Assembly (NCBI GenBank): GCA_014896295.1
Contig: JADBKR010000004.1
Span: 124,001 to 188,000, forward strand
From: Limnochordaceae bacterium
Lineage (GTDB): Bacteria > Bacillota > Limnochordia > Limnochordales > Geochordaceae
Reading direction: 5' to 3'
Length of the DNA stretch: 64,000 bases
The position numbers and the translations under genes were made by a program. The notes beneath the pieces are model-generated. The model had not been told where the DNA came from, did not search any database, and worked only from the letters and a program-made list of their open reading frames with translations. Positions within the stretch are counted from its first letter, which is position 1, and every line of letters begins with the position of its first letter. Shown in pieces: positions 37,216 to 46,150 of this stretch.

Positions 37216-37916
37216 GCCAGCCATGGCCGGCCGCGGAGTTCGAGGCGAGGCTGCGGGCCGTCGGGGAACGGCGCTATCACCACCTGCATCCGTTCAACCA
37301 GAGGATGCACGCCGGGCAGCTCTCCCCCAACGACATGCGCTTGTGGATAGCCAACCGGTTCTACTACCAGAAGAACGTGCCCGTCAAAGACGGGATCCTG
37401 CTGTCCAAGCTCCCGACCCGGGAAGACCGCAGGCTCTGGCTGCAGCGCATCATCGATCAGGATGGACGGGAGGGCAACGAGGGCGGCTTGGAGCTGTGGG
37501 TCATGATGGGCGAGGCGGCAGGGCTGGAGCGGGACGACCTCTGGTCGGACCGTTTCCTGCTGCCGGGGGTACGGTTCGCGGTGGACGCTTACGTCACCTT
37601 CGTGCGGGAGCGACCGTGGCTCGAGGGCGTGGCGGCCTCCCTCACCGAGCTCTTTGCGCCCGGCATCCACGAGGCGCGGCTCGAGGCCTTCCGGCGCCAC
37701 TACCCGTGGATCCGGCCCGAGGGGTACCGGTACTCCGAGAGCCGGCTCAGCCAGGCGCGGCGGGACGTGCAGCACGGGCTGTCGCTGGTACTGCAGCACG
37801 CCCGCACCCGCGAGGACCAGGAACGGTGCGTGGCGGCCCTGGAGTTCAAGTGCGACGTGCTGTGGTCGCTGCTCGACGCCGTGCAACTGGCCTGCGAGCA
37901 GCGCCGGGCTGCGTGA
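37212..37916 (+). CDS. pqqC: Pyrroloquinoline-quinone synthase PqqC
   Basis: 234-aa cofactor-free oxidase that performs the final ring closure and oxidation to PQQ. The TENA/heme-oxygenase-like fold is recognised from RRYHHLHPFNQRMHAGQLSPNDMRLWIANRFYYQKNVPVKDG, WLQRIIDQDG, FAPGIHEARLEAFRRHYPWI and the closing helix. Catalytic His residues in YHHLHPF and the RFYYQ segment are present. The ATG overlaps the pqqB stop (ATGA). It is the last gene of the operon; no pqqF-like protease and no PQQ-dependent dehydrogenase lie in the window. Confidence 0.95.
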   Translation: MSQPWPAAEFEARLRAVGERRYHHLHPFNQRMHAGQLSPNDMRLWIANRFYYQKNVPVKDGILLSKLPTREDRRLWLQRIIDQDGREGNEGGLELWVMMGEAAGLERDDLWSDRFLLPGVRFAVDAYVTFVRERPWLEGVAASLTELFAPGIHEARLEAFRRHYPWIRPEGYRYSESRLSQARRDVQHGLSLVLQHARTREDQERCVAALEFKCDVLWSLLDAVQLACEQRRAA

Positions 37917-38025
37917 CGAGGGCGAACGGCGACAGCCGGCCTCCCCGCTCCCCCCGCCCCTGCCTGAGGAGGGCGTTCCGCCCATGGGGGTGCCTCGTTA
38001 GGCGTTTTGATCGAGACGCCCCCGC

Positions 38026-39360
38026 TCACAGCTTCTCCGCAAGCCAGTCGACGACCTCGGCCCAGAGACGGGGCCGTGCCTCCAGCAGAGTCGTGCCGTG
38101 CCCGGTCTCAGGCAGGACACGCAGCTCCCATGCCCCCTGCGGCGCCTCGTCGAACATCTCCCGGTTACGCAGGGTGAACGGCCCGTCGTCGACGCTCGTG
38201 ACGAGCAGCGTCGGATCACTACGCTGCCGGGCTGCATCTACGGTGCCTGCAGGGGAGAGCAGCACCAGAGCGCGGACAGGCGGCTGTCCGGCCACTGCGG
38301 TGAGGAGCGCCACCGTTCCTCCGAAGCTGGCCCCTACGGCGCCAAGGCGTCCGGCAGCAGCGCCCCGCGCAGCCAGCATCTCCAGCGCGGCCTTCCCATC
38401 TTCGGCCAGCGCCTTGCGATCGAGGCCCGGGCCCACGCTCATCCCCTGCCCCGGAGGGTCGAGGGCCAGCACGTGCCATCCCCGGGCGGTCATCTCTCCG
38501 ACGTAGGGAGACCAGGCGTGCCTGGAACTCCCGGCCATCGCGAGGAGCAACACACCCGGCGCTCCCTCGAAGCCCTTCCAGTAAGAAGCGTACAGCGTCC
38601 GGCCGGCCGAAGGTGCCACCTCGACGGCCTCTGCCCCCGCCAGCGCGGTGAACTCCAGGTCCGCCTTCCGACGCTGCCGAATGAGGGTTTTCACGTCGAC
38701 CCCGGACGCGGTACACCGCTCTTCGATCCGGGCATATTCGACCGGTGCCAGCGGGTCCGCCAGCATCGCCGCGTAGACCCGCGATGCGGCCTCCCGGTCG
38801 CCCTCGTCCCACTGCACGTCGGCCCGGAAGAGCTGCAGGAACTTGCTCATCCATCCCGCGAAATGCGAGCCCGCCCTGGCGAGCTCGTCTTCGCGCCGGA
38901 TGGCCTGGTCCAGGCAGGCCTTGCCGGCCGCCCTGTCGCCTCGCCGGATCAGCGCTTCGGCGAGGTTGGCGAGAATCATGCACTCCAGCACAGCGTCATC
39001 GGGCTTCCGCTCGGCCAGTGCGCGCCGCAGCAACGCGATGGCGGCGTCCAGCACCCCAGGATCCGTGTGGCGCTCCTCGGCGTACCGTCCGAGGCCCAGT
39101 AGCGTGCGCGGATCGGCGTCGGTGGTCTCCAGGAGGCGGCGCATCCATGCCGTGGCGGCTTCGTACTGCGAACGATCAAGGTACCAACGGGCGCATATCT
39201 CGAGTGCGGCGGCCCGCTCACGAGAGGAAGCGCGCTTCAGGAGGTCTTCGGCCGCAGCATCGCCCCCGGCCTCCAGCGCCTGCCGGACACGCTCCTCCCA
39301 CCTGCCCGCTCCTGCCATCCCCCGCACCCGCCTCCCCGCCGCATGCTTCGGCGCCGTCAT
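38026..39360 (-). CDS. Alpha/beta hydrolase with N-terminal helical-repeat domain
   Basis: 444 aa; the ATG at 39360 has GGAAGGGG upstream. Residues about 15-225 are all-helical with TPR-like repeats (ARWYLDRSQYEAATAWMRRLLETT, LANLAEALIRRGDRAAGKACLDQA). Residues about 240-440 form an alpha/beta hydrolase: LALDPPGQGMS, nucleophile elbow GASFGG, LVTSVDDGPF with the acid and ETGHGTTL with the His. The substrate cannot be told; esterase or peptidase-like activity is likely. The gene is divergent from the LuxR-type regulator and convergent with pqqC. No signal peptide is seen. Confidence 0.8.
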   Translation of the reverse strand: MTAPKHAAGRRVRGMAGAGRWEERVRQALEAGGDAAAEDLLKRASSRERAAALEICARWYLDRSQYEAATAWMRRLLETTDADPRTLLGLGRYAEERHTDPGVLDAAIALLRRALAERKPDDAVLECMILANLAEALIRRGDRAAGKACLDQAIRREDELARAGSHFAGWMSKFLQLFRADVQWDEGDREAASRVYAAMLADPLAPVEYARIEERCTASGVDVKTLIRQRRKADLEFTALAGAEAVEVAPSAGRTLYASYWKGFEGAPGVLLLAMAGSSRHAWSPYVGEMTARGWHVLALDPPGQGMSVGPGLDRKALAEDGKAALEMLAARGAAAGRLGAVGASFGGTVALLTAVAGQPPVRALVLLSPAGTVDAARQRSDPTLLVTSVDDGPFTLRNREMFDEAPQGAWELRVLPETGHGTTLLEARPRLWAEVVDWLAEKL

Positions 39361-39518
39361 ACGATGGCCCCTTCCGGGAACCCTCCAGGCTCCTTCTCGA
39401 GGCCCTCCACGGCCGCTACTACGCCGCACCCGTGAGCCAAGCCCCGCTGCCCACGCCACCGAGCGGCAGGTGTTGCCGGCCGGCCACCGAACTGCCGGTA
39501 CGAGGGAAGGAGACCGAG

Positions 39519-40223
39519 ATGCCGGTAGGATGGGACCTGACGGAGGGAGCCGGTGCGGCAACCTCCGGCGAGCGCATCCGGGTGGTCATCGTAGAGGACG
39601 AAGGGCTGTATCGAGACCTCCTGGCCACGGCGCTGTCTCGCCACCCGCGCATCGAGGTGGCGCGGGCGTTCGGGGATGCCGGGTCGGCGCTCGAGGTGGT
39701 GCCGTCGCTGGACCCTCACGTGGCCATCCTGGATATCCAGCTGGGCGGGCCCTTCAACGGCATCCACCTCGGCCTGCGGCTCCGGCGCAACATACCGGGA
39801 TTGGGCGTGGTCTTGCTCTCCAACCACGCCGATCCGGATTTCCTGATGGCCGTGCCGCAAGAGGAGCTCTCCGGGTGGTCTTACCTCCTCAAGCGCTCCG
39901 TCGGGGACCTGGCCACGCTCGAGCGGGCCGTGGAAGGGTCGGCCGCCGGGCTCGTCGTCCTCGATCCGCAGCTGACTCGAGGAGCGCTGGCCCAGCGGCG
40001 CGGCGGGCCCGCGAGCCTCACCCCGCGCCAGCGGGAGATTTGGGCCCTGATCGCCCAGGGCTACACCAATACGGCCATCGCGGAAAAGCTGCATCTGTCC
40101 CCCAAGTCGGTCGAGAATCACATCAATCTGCTCTATCAGGAACTCGGTATCGACAGCGCGGACCGCACGGTGCACCCGCGGGTGAAGGCCGTGCTGCGGT
40201 ACTTGAAGGAACCGGGCGCTTGA
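39519..40223 (+). CDS. NarL/LuxR-family response regulator
   Basis: 234 aa from the ATG behind GGGAAGGAG. The receiver domain (residues about 20-140) has the acidic pair in VVIVEDEGLY, the phospho-acceptor Asp in VAILDIQLGG and Lys in LLKRS. The C-terminal LuxR helix-turn-helix is LTPRQREIWALIAQGYTNTAIAEKLHLSPKSVENHINLLYQELGI. No partner kinase gene is adjacent. A lone receiver protein is encoded convergently 45 bp away, and a kinase/LuxR pair lies at 47.1-48.7 kb. Confidence 0.9.
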   Translation: MPVGWDLTEGAGAATSGERIRVVIVEDEGLYRDLLATALSRHPRIEVARAFGDAGSALEVVPSLDPHVAILDIQLGGPFNGIHLGLRLRRNIPGLGVVLLSNHADPDFLMAVPQEELSGWSYLLKRSVGDLATLERAVEGSAAGLVVLDPQLTRGALAQRRGGPASLTPRQREIWALIAQGYTNTAIAEKLHLSPKSVENHINLLYQELGIDSADRTVHPRVKAVLRYLKEPGA

Positions 40224-40268
40224 GCGCCCTTGAAACGTGCCGCCGTAGCCAGGGCACGGTTTCCCCTC

Positions 40269-40634
40269 TCAGCGCGGGATCCCCAGAAGCTGGCGAAGTC
40301 TCGAGACCTCCAGATGCTTCTTGCTCAAGAAGCCGGCGGCTCCCACCGACCGGGAGAGGGCCTCGTACTCAGGATCGTCCAGCGCGCTGACCAACACGAC
40401 GCGTACGCGCGGCCACCGGTCCAGGGCCTGCCGGGCCGTCTCCAACCCATTGAGGCCCGGCAGGTGCACGTCGATCAGGAGCACGTCCGGCTGAAGCTCG
40501 ACGAGTCGCTGTAGCGCTTCTTCGCCTGTGCCCGCCGTTCCCACGACTCGGAAGGCGGGATCGGTGGCGAGGATGAGACGGGCCATCCGGAGAAAATCGG
40601 GCTGGTCGTCGACCAGCAATACGGCGTATCCCAT
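40269..40634 (-). CDS. Single-domain response regulator (receiver only)
   Basis: 121 aa, a complete receiver domain and nothing else: VLLVDDQPDF with the acidic pair, VLLIDVHLPGLNG with the phospho-acceptor Asp, VVLVSALDD and FLSKKHL with the conserved Lys. Single-domain receivers act by protein contact or as phosphate sinks. It is convergent with the LuxR-type regulator. Its sequence (VELQPDVLLID) resembles NarL-type receivers, so it may be a truncated NarL protein that lost its DNA-binding part. Confidence 0.88.
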   Translation of the reverse strand: MGYAVLLVDDQPDFLRMARLILATDPAFRVVGTAGTGEEALQRLVELQPDVLLIDVHLPGLNGLETARQALDRWPRVRVVLVSALDDPEYEALSRSVGAAGFLSKKHLEVSRLRQLLGIPR

Positions 40635-41074
40635 CCGCTCTTCCGGATACCCGTCCCATCCTACCCCCGAAAACCCCGGGACGAGCTTACCGTACCATCG
40701 GGCAGCGGTCGAGCAACAGGGGGCACCCCCTGGTTCGACCCGGGGGTCATCCCCTGGCTGCCCCCGGGCGCACCCTCGCGCCGGTGGGGGCTGCCCTCCC
40801 CTGCAACGAGGGACGTCACCCTGGTTGCCCCGTGCGCACGGTTGTTATGCTGGGTACCGCATCGAGCCGGCGGAAGGCCCGCCCCGTGGTCGCGACGGCG
40901 GCCCCTCGCACCGGGCGGGACGCCTGCGAACAGGCGTGCGTTGATCTCATGGCCATCGTCCTTGGGATCAGCCGGGTGGTCCTCCGTCCAATTGCTCGCA
41001 TGCTGGCACCGTTCGTACACTCTCCACGGTAAGCAAGCCGCATCATGGTGCGGCGGGCGGGAGGCTGTGAAAAC
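40635..41074. other. GC-rich intergenic region with repeated G/C runs
   Basis: About 440 bases without a convincing gene. Between about 40710 and 40800 runs of five G alternate with runs of five C, giving several mutually exclusive hairpins. It may be a structured leader or a terminator pair between the divergent genes. The reading frames here are shadows. Confidence 0.4.
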
Positions 41075-42052
41075 TTGGGGCGTTACGGTCCGGCGCGGCG
41101 CCACTTGATGGCCGTCGTTCTTGGAGTGGGACTCGCCTCGGCATCGGTCGCCGCGGCACACGCCACCGCTCCGATCACGGTGGACTACCAGCTCGACTCG
41201 CCGACGCCCGGAGCGAGCCGCAACGACGATGGCGTCTGGGTCGTACCGGCCGGCCAGCGCATCGAGTGGACCGTCACCTGGACCCTCTACAACCGCTCGG
41301 GGCAGTCGTTGAACGACGTCGGCGCGGTCAACCACTACTCGGCCGAGATCGACGTCGACCCCCGCTCGGTGGTCGCATCCCGGGGCGAAGTGCTCGTGGA
41401 GCCCGTCGGCGGGCGCAGGAGCGCAACCGCCGTCGTTTGGGACGTGGGCACGATGCGTCCCGGGGAGACGGCGACGATGGTACTGAAGATTGCGACCGGA
41501 ACGAACCCGCGCGGCAAGCAGATGTACGGCGAACCGGGCAACTATGCCCTGGATTCGGGCCTGACCGTTCGGTGGCGAAAAGGCAGCCTCTCCCTCCCGT
41601 GCGTCGGGGTCAAGGCGGTGGCAAGAGGATGGCTCCGGGTCGAGGTGTCCGGGACCCGGATCGACTGGCGCATCCGAAAGCCGGGAGAGTATGCCGCCCT
41701 GGCTTTCCGGGCAATCGTCTCGAGCAACCAGGACGTGACGTTCTACTTCCGGGAGTTCGGGGAGCTCTTGCCGGCAGCTTCGTCCCGCGGGGACGCCCCT
41801 GGCATCCCGGTGTTCTATGCGATAGGCGATAGCCTCGACCAGGCCGCGAGCGCGGGATGGCTGGCCGCTGACCAGCTCAACGGCCTGCAGGTCCGGTTGG
41901 GCCGCTCCGAGGCCCTCGAGGAAGGGATCGCGTGGTCCTTGTGGCAGCGGCTGCGCATCGGCCCCGAGGTCGGGCCTGCGGCCTACGTGAACGAGGCGTC
42001 CGTGGTCTTCGTACCGGCCAACGTTCGCGAGTTCGTGGCCGACGGTTCATGA
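41075..42052 (+). CDS. Secreted protein with Ig-like N-terminal and DWRIRKPG C-terminal domain
   Basis: Exported protein of unknown function, about 325 aa. The TTG at 41075 behind GGGCGGGAGG gives a clean signal peptide ending AAAHA; an ATG at 41045 adds ten residues. Residues about 35-185 look like a beta-sandwich of the conserved-repeat/DUF11 type (PAGQRIEWTVTWTLYNRSGQSLNDV, VWDVGTMRPGETATMVLKI). Residues about 190-325 form a second domain with DWRIRKPGEYAALAFRAIVSSNQDVTFYF-type sequence and WSLWQRLRI, also found in the next gene. It starts a run of exported proteins leading to a secretin. I do not recognise the family. Confidence 0.75.
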   Translation: MGRYGPARRHLMAVVLGVGLASASVAAAHATAPITVDYQLDSPTPGASRNDDGVWVVPAGQRIEWTVTWTLYNRSGQSLNDVGAVNHYSAEIDVDPRSVVASRGEVLVEPVGGRRSATAVVWDVGTMRPGETATMVLKIATGTNPRGKQMYGEPGNYALDSGLTVRWRKGSLSLPCVGVKAVARGWLRVEVSGTRIDWRIRKPGEYAALAFRAIVSSNQDVTFYFREFGELLPAASSRGDAPGIPVFYAIGDSLDQAASAGWLAADQLNGLQVRLGRSEALEEGIAWSLWQRLRIGPEVGPAAYVNEASVVFVPANVREFVADGS

Positions 42053-42205
42053 AACACGGGCACCGCCCTGAGAGGGGGTGAGAGATGGCTCGATCCGGTT
42101 GAGGTCGTGTGAACTGGTCGTGTGCGTCGGATAGTTTCCATCGTCGTGTCCGTCTGTTCCGTCTGTATGATCGCCCGTCTGCCAGGAAAACGGAAGGAGA
42201 ACGGC

Positions 42206-42982
42206 ATGAAGAGGTTCAAGGCACTCTTTTTCGTGATGGTGACCGGCCTCGTGCTCGCGGCCGGCGCGGCCGCCTCGGCCCAGTACAATCCGAACGGCGA
42301 GGCGCTCCCGTCGGGCGCGAGGGAACAGGAAGTGTACTACTTCAACCCGGACAATCAGGCCTGGGAGTCCATCGGCTCGGGCAACGCAGACCAACTTGCC
42401 CGGAGCTGGAACTCGGGCCCGCTCCAGGGCAACTGCAACAAGGCGTACTGGGACATCACGTTCACGAGCCATGCGTCGGTCGCCCAGTGGATCAACTGGT
42501 CGCTGGCGACCAGCCGCAAGGACTGGCGGATCCGTAAGCCCGGGCAGTACGCCTCCGACTCCATCGACTTCACCATCGCGAGCAACAACGACGTGGTCGT
42601 GAGCTTCGACGGCTTCGGCGACCTGGAGTACCTCGGGCAGCGGGTCGAGGACCCGCAACTCCAATACACGATCCCCACGTACTTCGGCGTGGGCGCCAGC
42701 TTCGCCGAGGCCAACGCGAACGGCTGGGTACGGGCGGCTGACCTCAACGAGACGACCTATACCTTCCCCAACAGCGAAGACCTCCACCAGGGCTTCCAGC
42801 TCAAGTTCTGGCAGCGCCTGGACGTCCAGAAGTCCAACTCGTCGTCGGAGTACGAAAACGTGGGGACGGTGCGGCTGGCCGTCACCAACCTGAAGTTCTG
42901 GATCGATGGGCAGACCGGCCGCTACGCCCAGGATCAGTTCGGCACCCCGCCGACTGAGGAGTACGTCCCGTCGACCATCTGA
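42206..42982 (+). CDS. Secreted DWRIRKPG-domain protein
   Basis: Exported protein of 258 aa, ATG behind GGAAGGAG, with a clear signal peptide (residues 1-26, ending AAASAQ). The body is rich in Asn, Tyr, Trp and Asp, unlike the Ala/Arg-rich average of the window, as is common in extracellular structural proteins. DWRIRKPGQYASDSIDF, IASNNDVVVSF, ADLN and FWQRLDV align with the C-terminal domain of the previous gene product, so the two are paralogues. There is a single Cys (GNCNKAYWD). Function unknown; a secreted structural subunit or cargo is a reasonable guess. Confidence 0.78.
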   Translation: MKRFKALFFVMVTGLVLAAGAAASAQYNPNGEALPSGAREQEVYYFNPDNQAWESIGSGNADQLARSWNSGPLQGNCNKAYWDITFTSHASVAQWINWSLATSRKDWRIRKPGQYASDSIDFTIASNNDVVVSFDGFGDLEYLGQRVEDPQLQYTIPTYFGVGASFAEANANGWVRAADLNETTYTFPNSEDLHQGFQLKFWQRLDVQKSNSSSEYENVGTVRLAVTNLKFWIDGQTGRYAQDQFGTPPTEEYVPSTI

Positions 42983-43068
42983 GGCGCTGCGGCGGAGGGA
43001 GGGGGAGGGCAGGGTCCCTTCCCTTCCTCCTTCCAGGACAACCTCGAGCGTTCAAGGAGGCATCCGGT

Positions 43069-44763
43069 TTGAACCGTCCGCATCGCATCCCTCTCCAGAT
43101 GGCCGCCGGCCTCCTCGCCCTCCTGGTCTTTGGCCGGGTGGCTGGGGCGCAGCAGATCGGGTTCACGGTGAGCCCGCTCTTGCTCGAGCTGGAGGGGGCA
43201 CCAGGGAGCACGGCCCGGTTCGAGATCACGGTGGCCAACGAGAGTGGAAGCCGACCGGGCAACTTCACCGTGTCGGTGGCGCCCGTTCGCCAGGACCTCT
43301 CGGGCAACTACCGGGTCGACCCGACCAGCAAGAGCGACCGGTCGGCGGCGGAGTGGATCCGGGTGAGCCCGGACCGGTTCTCCCTGGAGCCCGGCAAGGG
43401 GCAAATCATCGCGGGGGAGCTCACGTTTCCCCGCCGGTTCCGAGGTGGAGCTTACGCGGCCGTGCTCGTCACGCTCCAGCCCGACGAGGGAGGCCCCCAA
43501 GACGCAGCACGCCAGGTGCTGCGAAACGAAGTGGCCGTCATCGTCGAGGCGGTGGCCATGACGCCCGGTGTGCGCCCCGATATCCACCTCGAACGCTTCA
43601 GCGTGCTGTCCGCCGCGCAGAAGGGCTTGGAGCAGTACGCCCGGCAGTTCGGTTCGCAGGCGCTCATCTTCATCGGGGACCTGGTCAACGAGGGTACCGT
43701 GCACGGGTTTGCGGCGGGGTCGATCAGCCTCTGGGACGAGGCAGGAAGGAAGATCAAGCAGATCCCCCTGGGTACGGGGCGGGGGGCCATCCTTCCCGGC
43801 GCTACCGTACGAATGGCGTCCATCCTGCCCAACGGGCTCCCGCCGGGCCATTACTCGCTGCAAGCGGTGGTGAACTACGGAGGGCTCCGGCCGGCCATCT
43901 TGCGCCAGAAGTTTACGGTGGGGTCCGAACTGCTCCAGGCCTCCCAGAGCGGGCGAGGCGTCCGTTTGGCCGTGGAGCCCGACGACGTGACGTTCGATCT
44001 CCTACCCGGGGCCTCTCGCTACGCGTCGGTGCGCATTCGTAACCTCGACAAGGTGCCGCTCGCGGTTAGCGCCCGGGTCCTGCCGCTGGTCTACGACGCC
44101 GGCGGCAATCCCAACACGGAGCCGGTCGCAACCCGGGATCCGGCGGCGCAGTGGGTGGAGCTCCGCCCCGACACCGTCACCATCGAGCCCGGGCAGGTAC
44201 GCAGCATCCAGGTGGGGGTGCGGACGCCGAAGGACGCCTCGCAAGGGGGTCACTACGCCCAGGTGCTGGTGACGGCCCGGCCGGCCCGGGAGCCGGGCCA
44301 GGACGCCGGAGAAACGCAGATCAACGTGCCGCTCCACGCCATGCTGGGTAAAGACCTCAAGGCCGCCGCCGAGCTGGCTCCTTTGAAGGTGGAGCCTTCT
44401 CCGGACGGGAGGTTCTGGCTGGTTTCGTCCGTCTTTCGCAATACTGGCCAGATCCACCTGACCCCCAGCGCCCAGGTGATCGTCGAGCTCAAGACCCTCC
44501 CGGAGACGGCGCCGGGCACCGAGTACGTCGGCGACCCGATCTGGGTCGAGTCGACCCGGCTGACGTTGCCTCCCGTCACGACGCCGGTATTGCCGGGGGG
44601 TGAGCGCAACCTGGGAGCGCTGCTCGAGATCCCTTCGCAGCCCGGCGAATATCGCATCCGGGCGGTGGTGCGCTACCCGGGCGGGCAAGCCCTGGCCCAG
44701 GAGGCCATGATGCGCGTCAGCCAGACCACCGCGTCCAAACAGCCAGCGGCGCAGGGCCGGTGA
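43069..44763 (+). CDS. Exported tandem Ig-like protein (PapD/DUF916-like halves)
   Basis: 564 aa from a TTG behind a perfect AAGGAGG. A signal peptide (ending VAGAQ) precedes two similar halves. The first has FTVSPLLLELEGAPGSTARFEITVANES and EWIRVSPDRFSLEPGKGQII; the second has LAVEPDDVTFDLLPGASRYASVRIRNLDK and QWVELRPDTVTIEPGQVRSIQVGV. Each half has an N-terminal PapD-like strand pattern ending in a YAQVLVT/YAAVLVT strand, then a further Ig-like module. The layout resembles periplasmic pilus chaperones or DUF916 surface proteins. It lies 39 bp before the secretin gene, so a role as chaperone or scaffold for the exported proteins is likely (inference). Confidence 0.75.
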   Translation: MNRPHRIPLQMAAGLLALLVFGRVAGAQQIGFTVSPLLLELEGAPGSTARFEITVANESGSRPGNFTVSVAPVRQDLSGNYRVDPTSKSDRSAAEWIRVSPDRFSLEPGKGQIIAGELTFPRRFRGGAYAAVLVTLQPDEGGPQDAARQVLRNEVAVIVEAVAMTPGVRPDIHLERFSVLSAAQKGLEQYARQFGSQALIFIGDLVNEGTVHGFAAGSISLWDEAGRKIKQIPLGTGRGAILPGATVRMASILPNGLPPGHYSLQAVVNYGGLRPAILRQKFTVGSELLQASQSGRGVRLAVEPDDVTFDLLPGASRYASVRIRNLDKVPLAVSARVLPLVYDAGGNPNTEPVATRDPAAQWVELRPDTVTIEPGQVRSIQVGVRTPKDASQGGHYAQVLVTARPAREPGQDAGETQINVPLHAMLGKDLKAAAELAPLKVEPSPDGRFWLVSSVFRNTGQIHLTPSAQVIVELKTLPETAPGTEYVGDPIWVESTRLTLPPVTTPVLPGGERNLGALLEIPSQPGEYRIRAVVRYPGGQALAQEAMMRVSQTTASKQPAAQGR

Positions 44764-44801
44764 GACACCAACGAGAGATGCAGGAAACGGTGGGGTAACC
44801 G

Positions 44802-46097
44802 ATGCAGTGCAGGCGCCTCGTGATCCTGGCCGTTGCGCTGGTGGTGGGGACCTCCGCAAGCGTGCAGGCCCAGGCCGCGCCCCCGAAGCAGGCCCCGGCG
44901 CAACAGCAGCCGGCGGCACAGAAGCAGCCTCCCGCCCCGAATCAAGACGCGGATGCATCCCCGGCGGAGCCGCTGGTCTCCAACGTCTTCGTCGAGACGT
45001 ACCTGACGCAGGCGTTGCAGGACATCGCCATGCAGGCGGGTGTCAACATCCTGGTGGACCCCGGCGCGCAGGGGTTCGTCACCCTGGAGCTCAAGGACGT
45101 ACCTCTGGAGAAGGCACTGGCCATGGTGCTGGCACCCAACGGGCTCACGTTCGTCAAGCTGGACGACCGCACGTACCTGATCGGCAAACCCGACCCGAAA
45201 AGCCCCATCTTCCACCAGCTCAGCCAGACCGAACGGGTCCGGCTCGGATACGTCACGGCCGATGAAGCGAAGCGCCTGCTCTCCGACTACTACACGCCTT
45301 ACGTGCGCTTCGACGCCGAGACCAACACCGCCGTGATCACCGCGGCGCCCGATCTGTTGAAGCGCATCCGGGAGGACCTCCAACGCATCGACCGGCCCGC
45401 CCCCCAGGTGCTGATCGATGCCGTCGTGTCGGAGGTGTCGGACGAGGCGCGCAGGCAACTGGGCCTCGACTGGGGTGTGACCTTCACGCCCGATGATGCC
45501 GGGCGGAATCGAAAGTACGAAGCAGGATTCAACATGTTGCAGCAAGGGGTGTTCAACGTCGCGCTGCAATTGCCTTACGAGTCGCTCATCGCCAACCTGC
45601 GCAAGATGGAGGACGCCGGCAAGGCCTCGATCCGTGCCAACCCCCGGCTCACCGTGCTCGACGGCCAGAGCGCGGAGATCTTCGTGGGCGAGGACCGTTA
45701 CTTCAAAATCGTCACGGGATCCGACGCCACCCCCTTCACCCGCCTGGAGGCCATCAACGTGGGCGTCACCCTCAACATCACCCCCAGGGTCGCGCCGGGC
45801 GGCTACGTGACGCTTGTCGTCAAGCCAACCGTCAGCGACGTCACCGGCCAGGTCGGCGACGATCTGCCGGTGGTGAGCCGGCGCCAGATCTCCACCACCG
45901 TGCGGGTCAAGGACGGAGAGACGCTGGCGCTCGGGGGCCTCGTGCAGGACAGCGAGCAGACGGTCACCTCCAAGGTGCCGCTGTTGGGTGACCTTCCCTT
46001 GCTCCGCTTCCTGTTCTCGTCGACGCGCACCCAGCGTGCCAAGTCGGAGGTCGTGGTGTTCATCACTCCTCACCTCCTCGAATCGCCCGGACCGTAG
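44802..46097 (+). CDS. Secretin-family outer-membrane channel protein
   Basis: 431 aa. Signal peptide (residues 1-25), a Gln/Pro/Ala-rich linker, then an STN-like domain (VETYLTQALQDIAMQAGVNILVD, LKDVPLEKALAMVLAPNGLTFVK), one N-domain with ADEAKRLLSDYYTPYVRFDAETNTAVIT, and the secretin core (ASIRANPRLTVLDGQSAEIFVG, LNITPRVAPGGYVTL). The end VPLLGDLPLLRFLFSST and VVVFITPHLL is diagnostic of GspD/PilQ-type secretins. It is shorter than PilQ and has no pilus or type II secretion genes around it. It requires an outer membrane and probably exports the neighbouring secreted proteins. Confidence 0.9.
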   Translation: MQCRRLVILAVALVVGTSASVQAQAAPPKQAPAQQQPAAQKQPPAPNQDADASPAEPLVSNVFVETYLTQALQDIAMQAGVNILVDPGAQGFVTLELKDVPLEKALAMVLAPNGLTFVKLDDRTYLIGKPDPKSPIFHQLSQTERVRLGYVTADEAKRLLSDYYTPYVRFDAETNTAVITAAPDLLKRIREDLQRIDRPAPQVLIDAVVSEVSDEARRQLGLDWGVTFTPDDAGRNRKYEAGFNMLQQGVFNVALQLPYESLIANLRKMEDAGKASIRANPRLTVLDGQSAEIFVGEDRYFKIVTGSDATPFTRLEAINVGVTLNITPRVAPGGYVTLVVKPTVSDVTGQVGDDLPVVSRRQISTTVRVKDGETLALGGLVQDSEQTVTSKVPLLGDLPLLRFLFSSTRTQRAKSEVVVFITPHLLESPGP

Positions 46098-46150
46098 CCC
46101 GCTCGACAGAAGTCAACAGGAACCATCCCGTACGAAAGGAAGCGTCTGAC

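Noticed and set aside
44673-46073. A 466-aa minus-strand frame opposite the secretin
   Set aside because: The secretin signature is on the plus strand; the minus frame has no family features.
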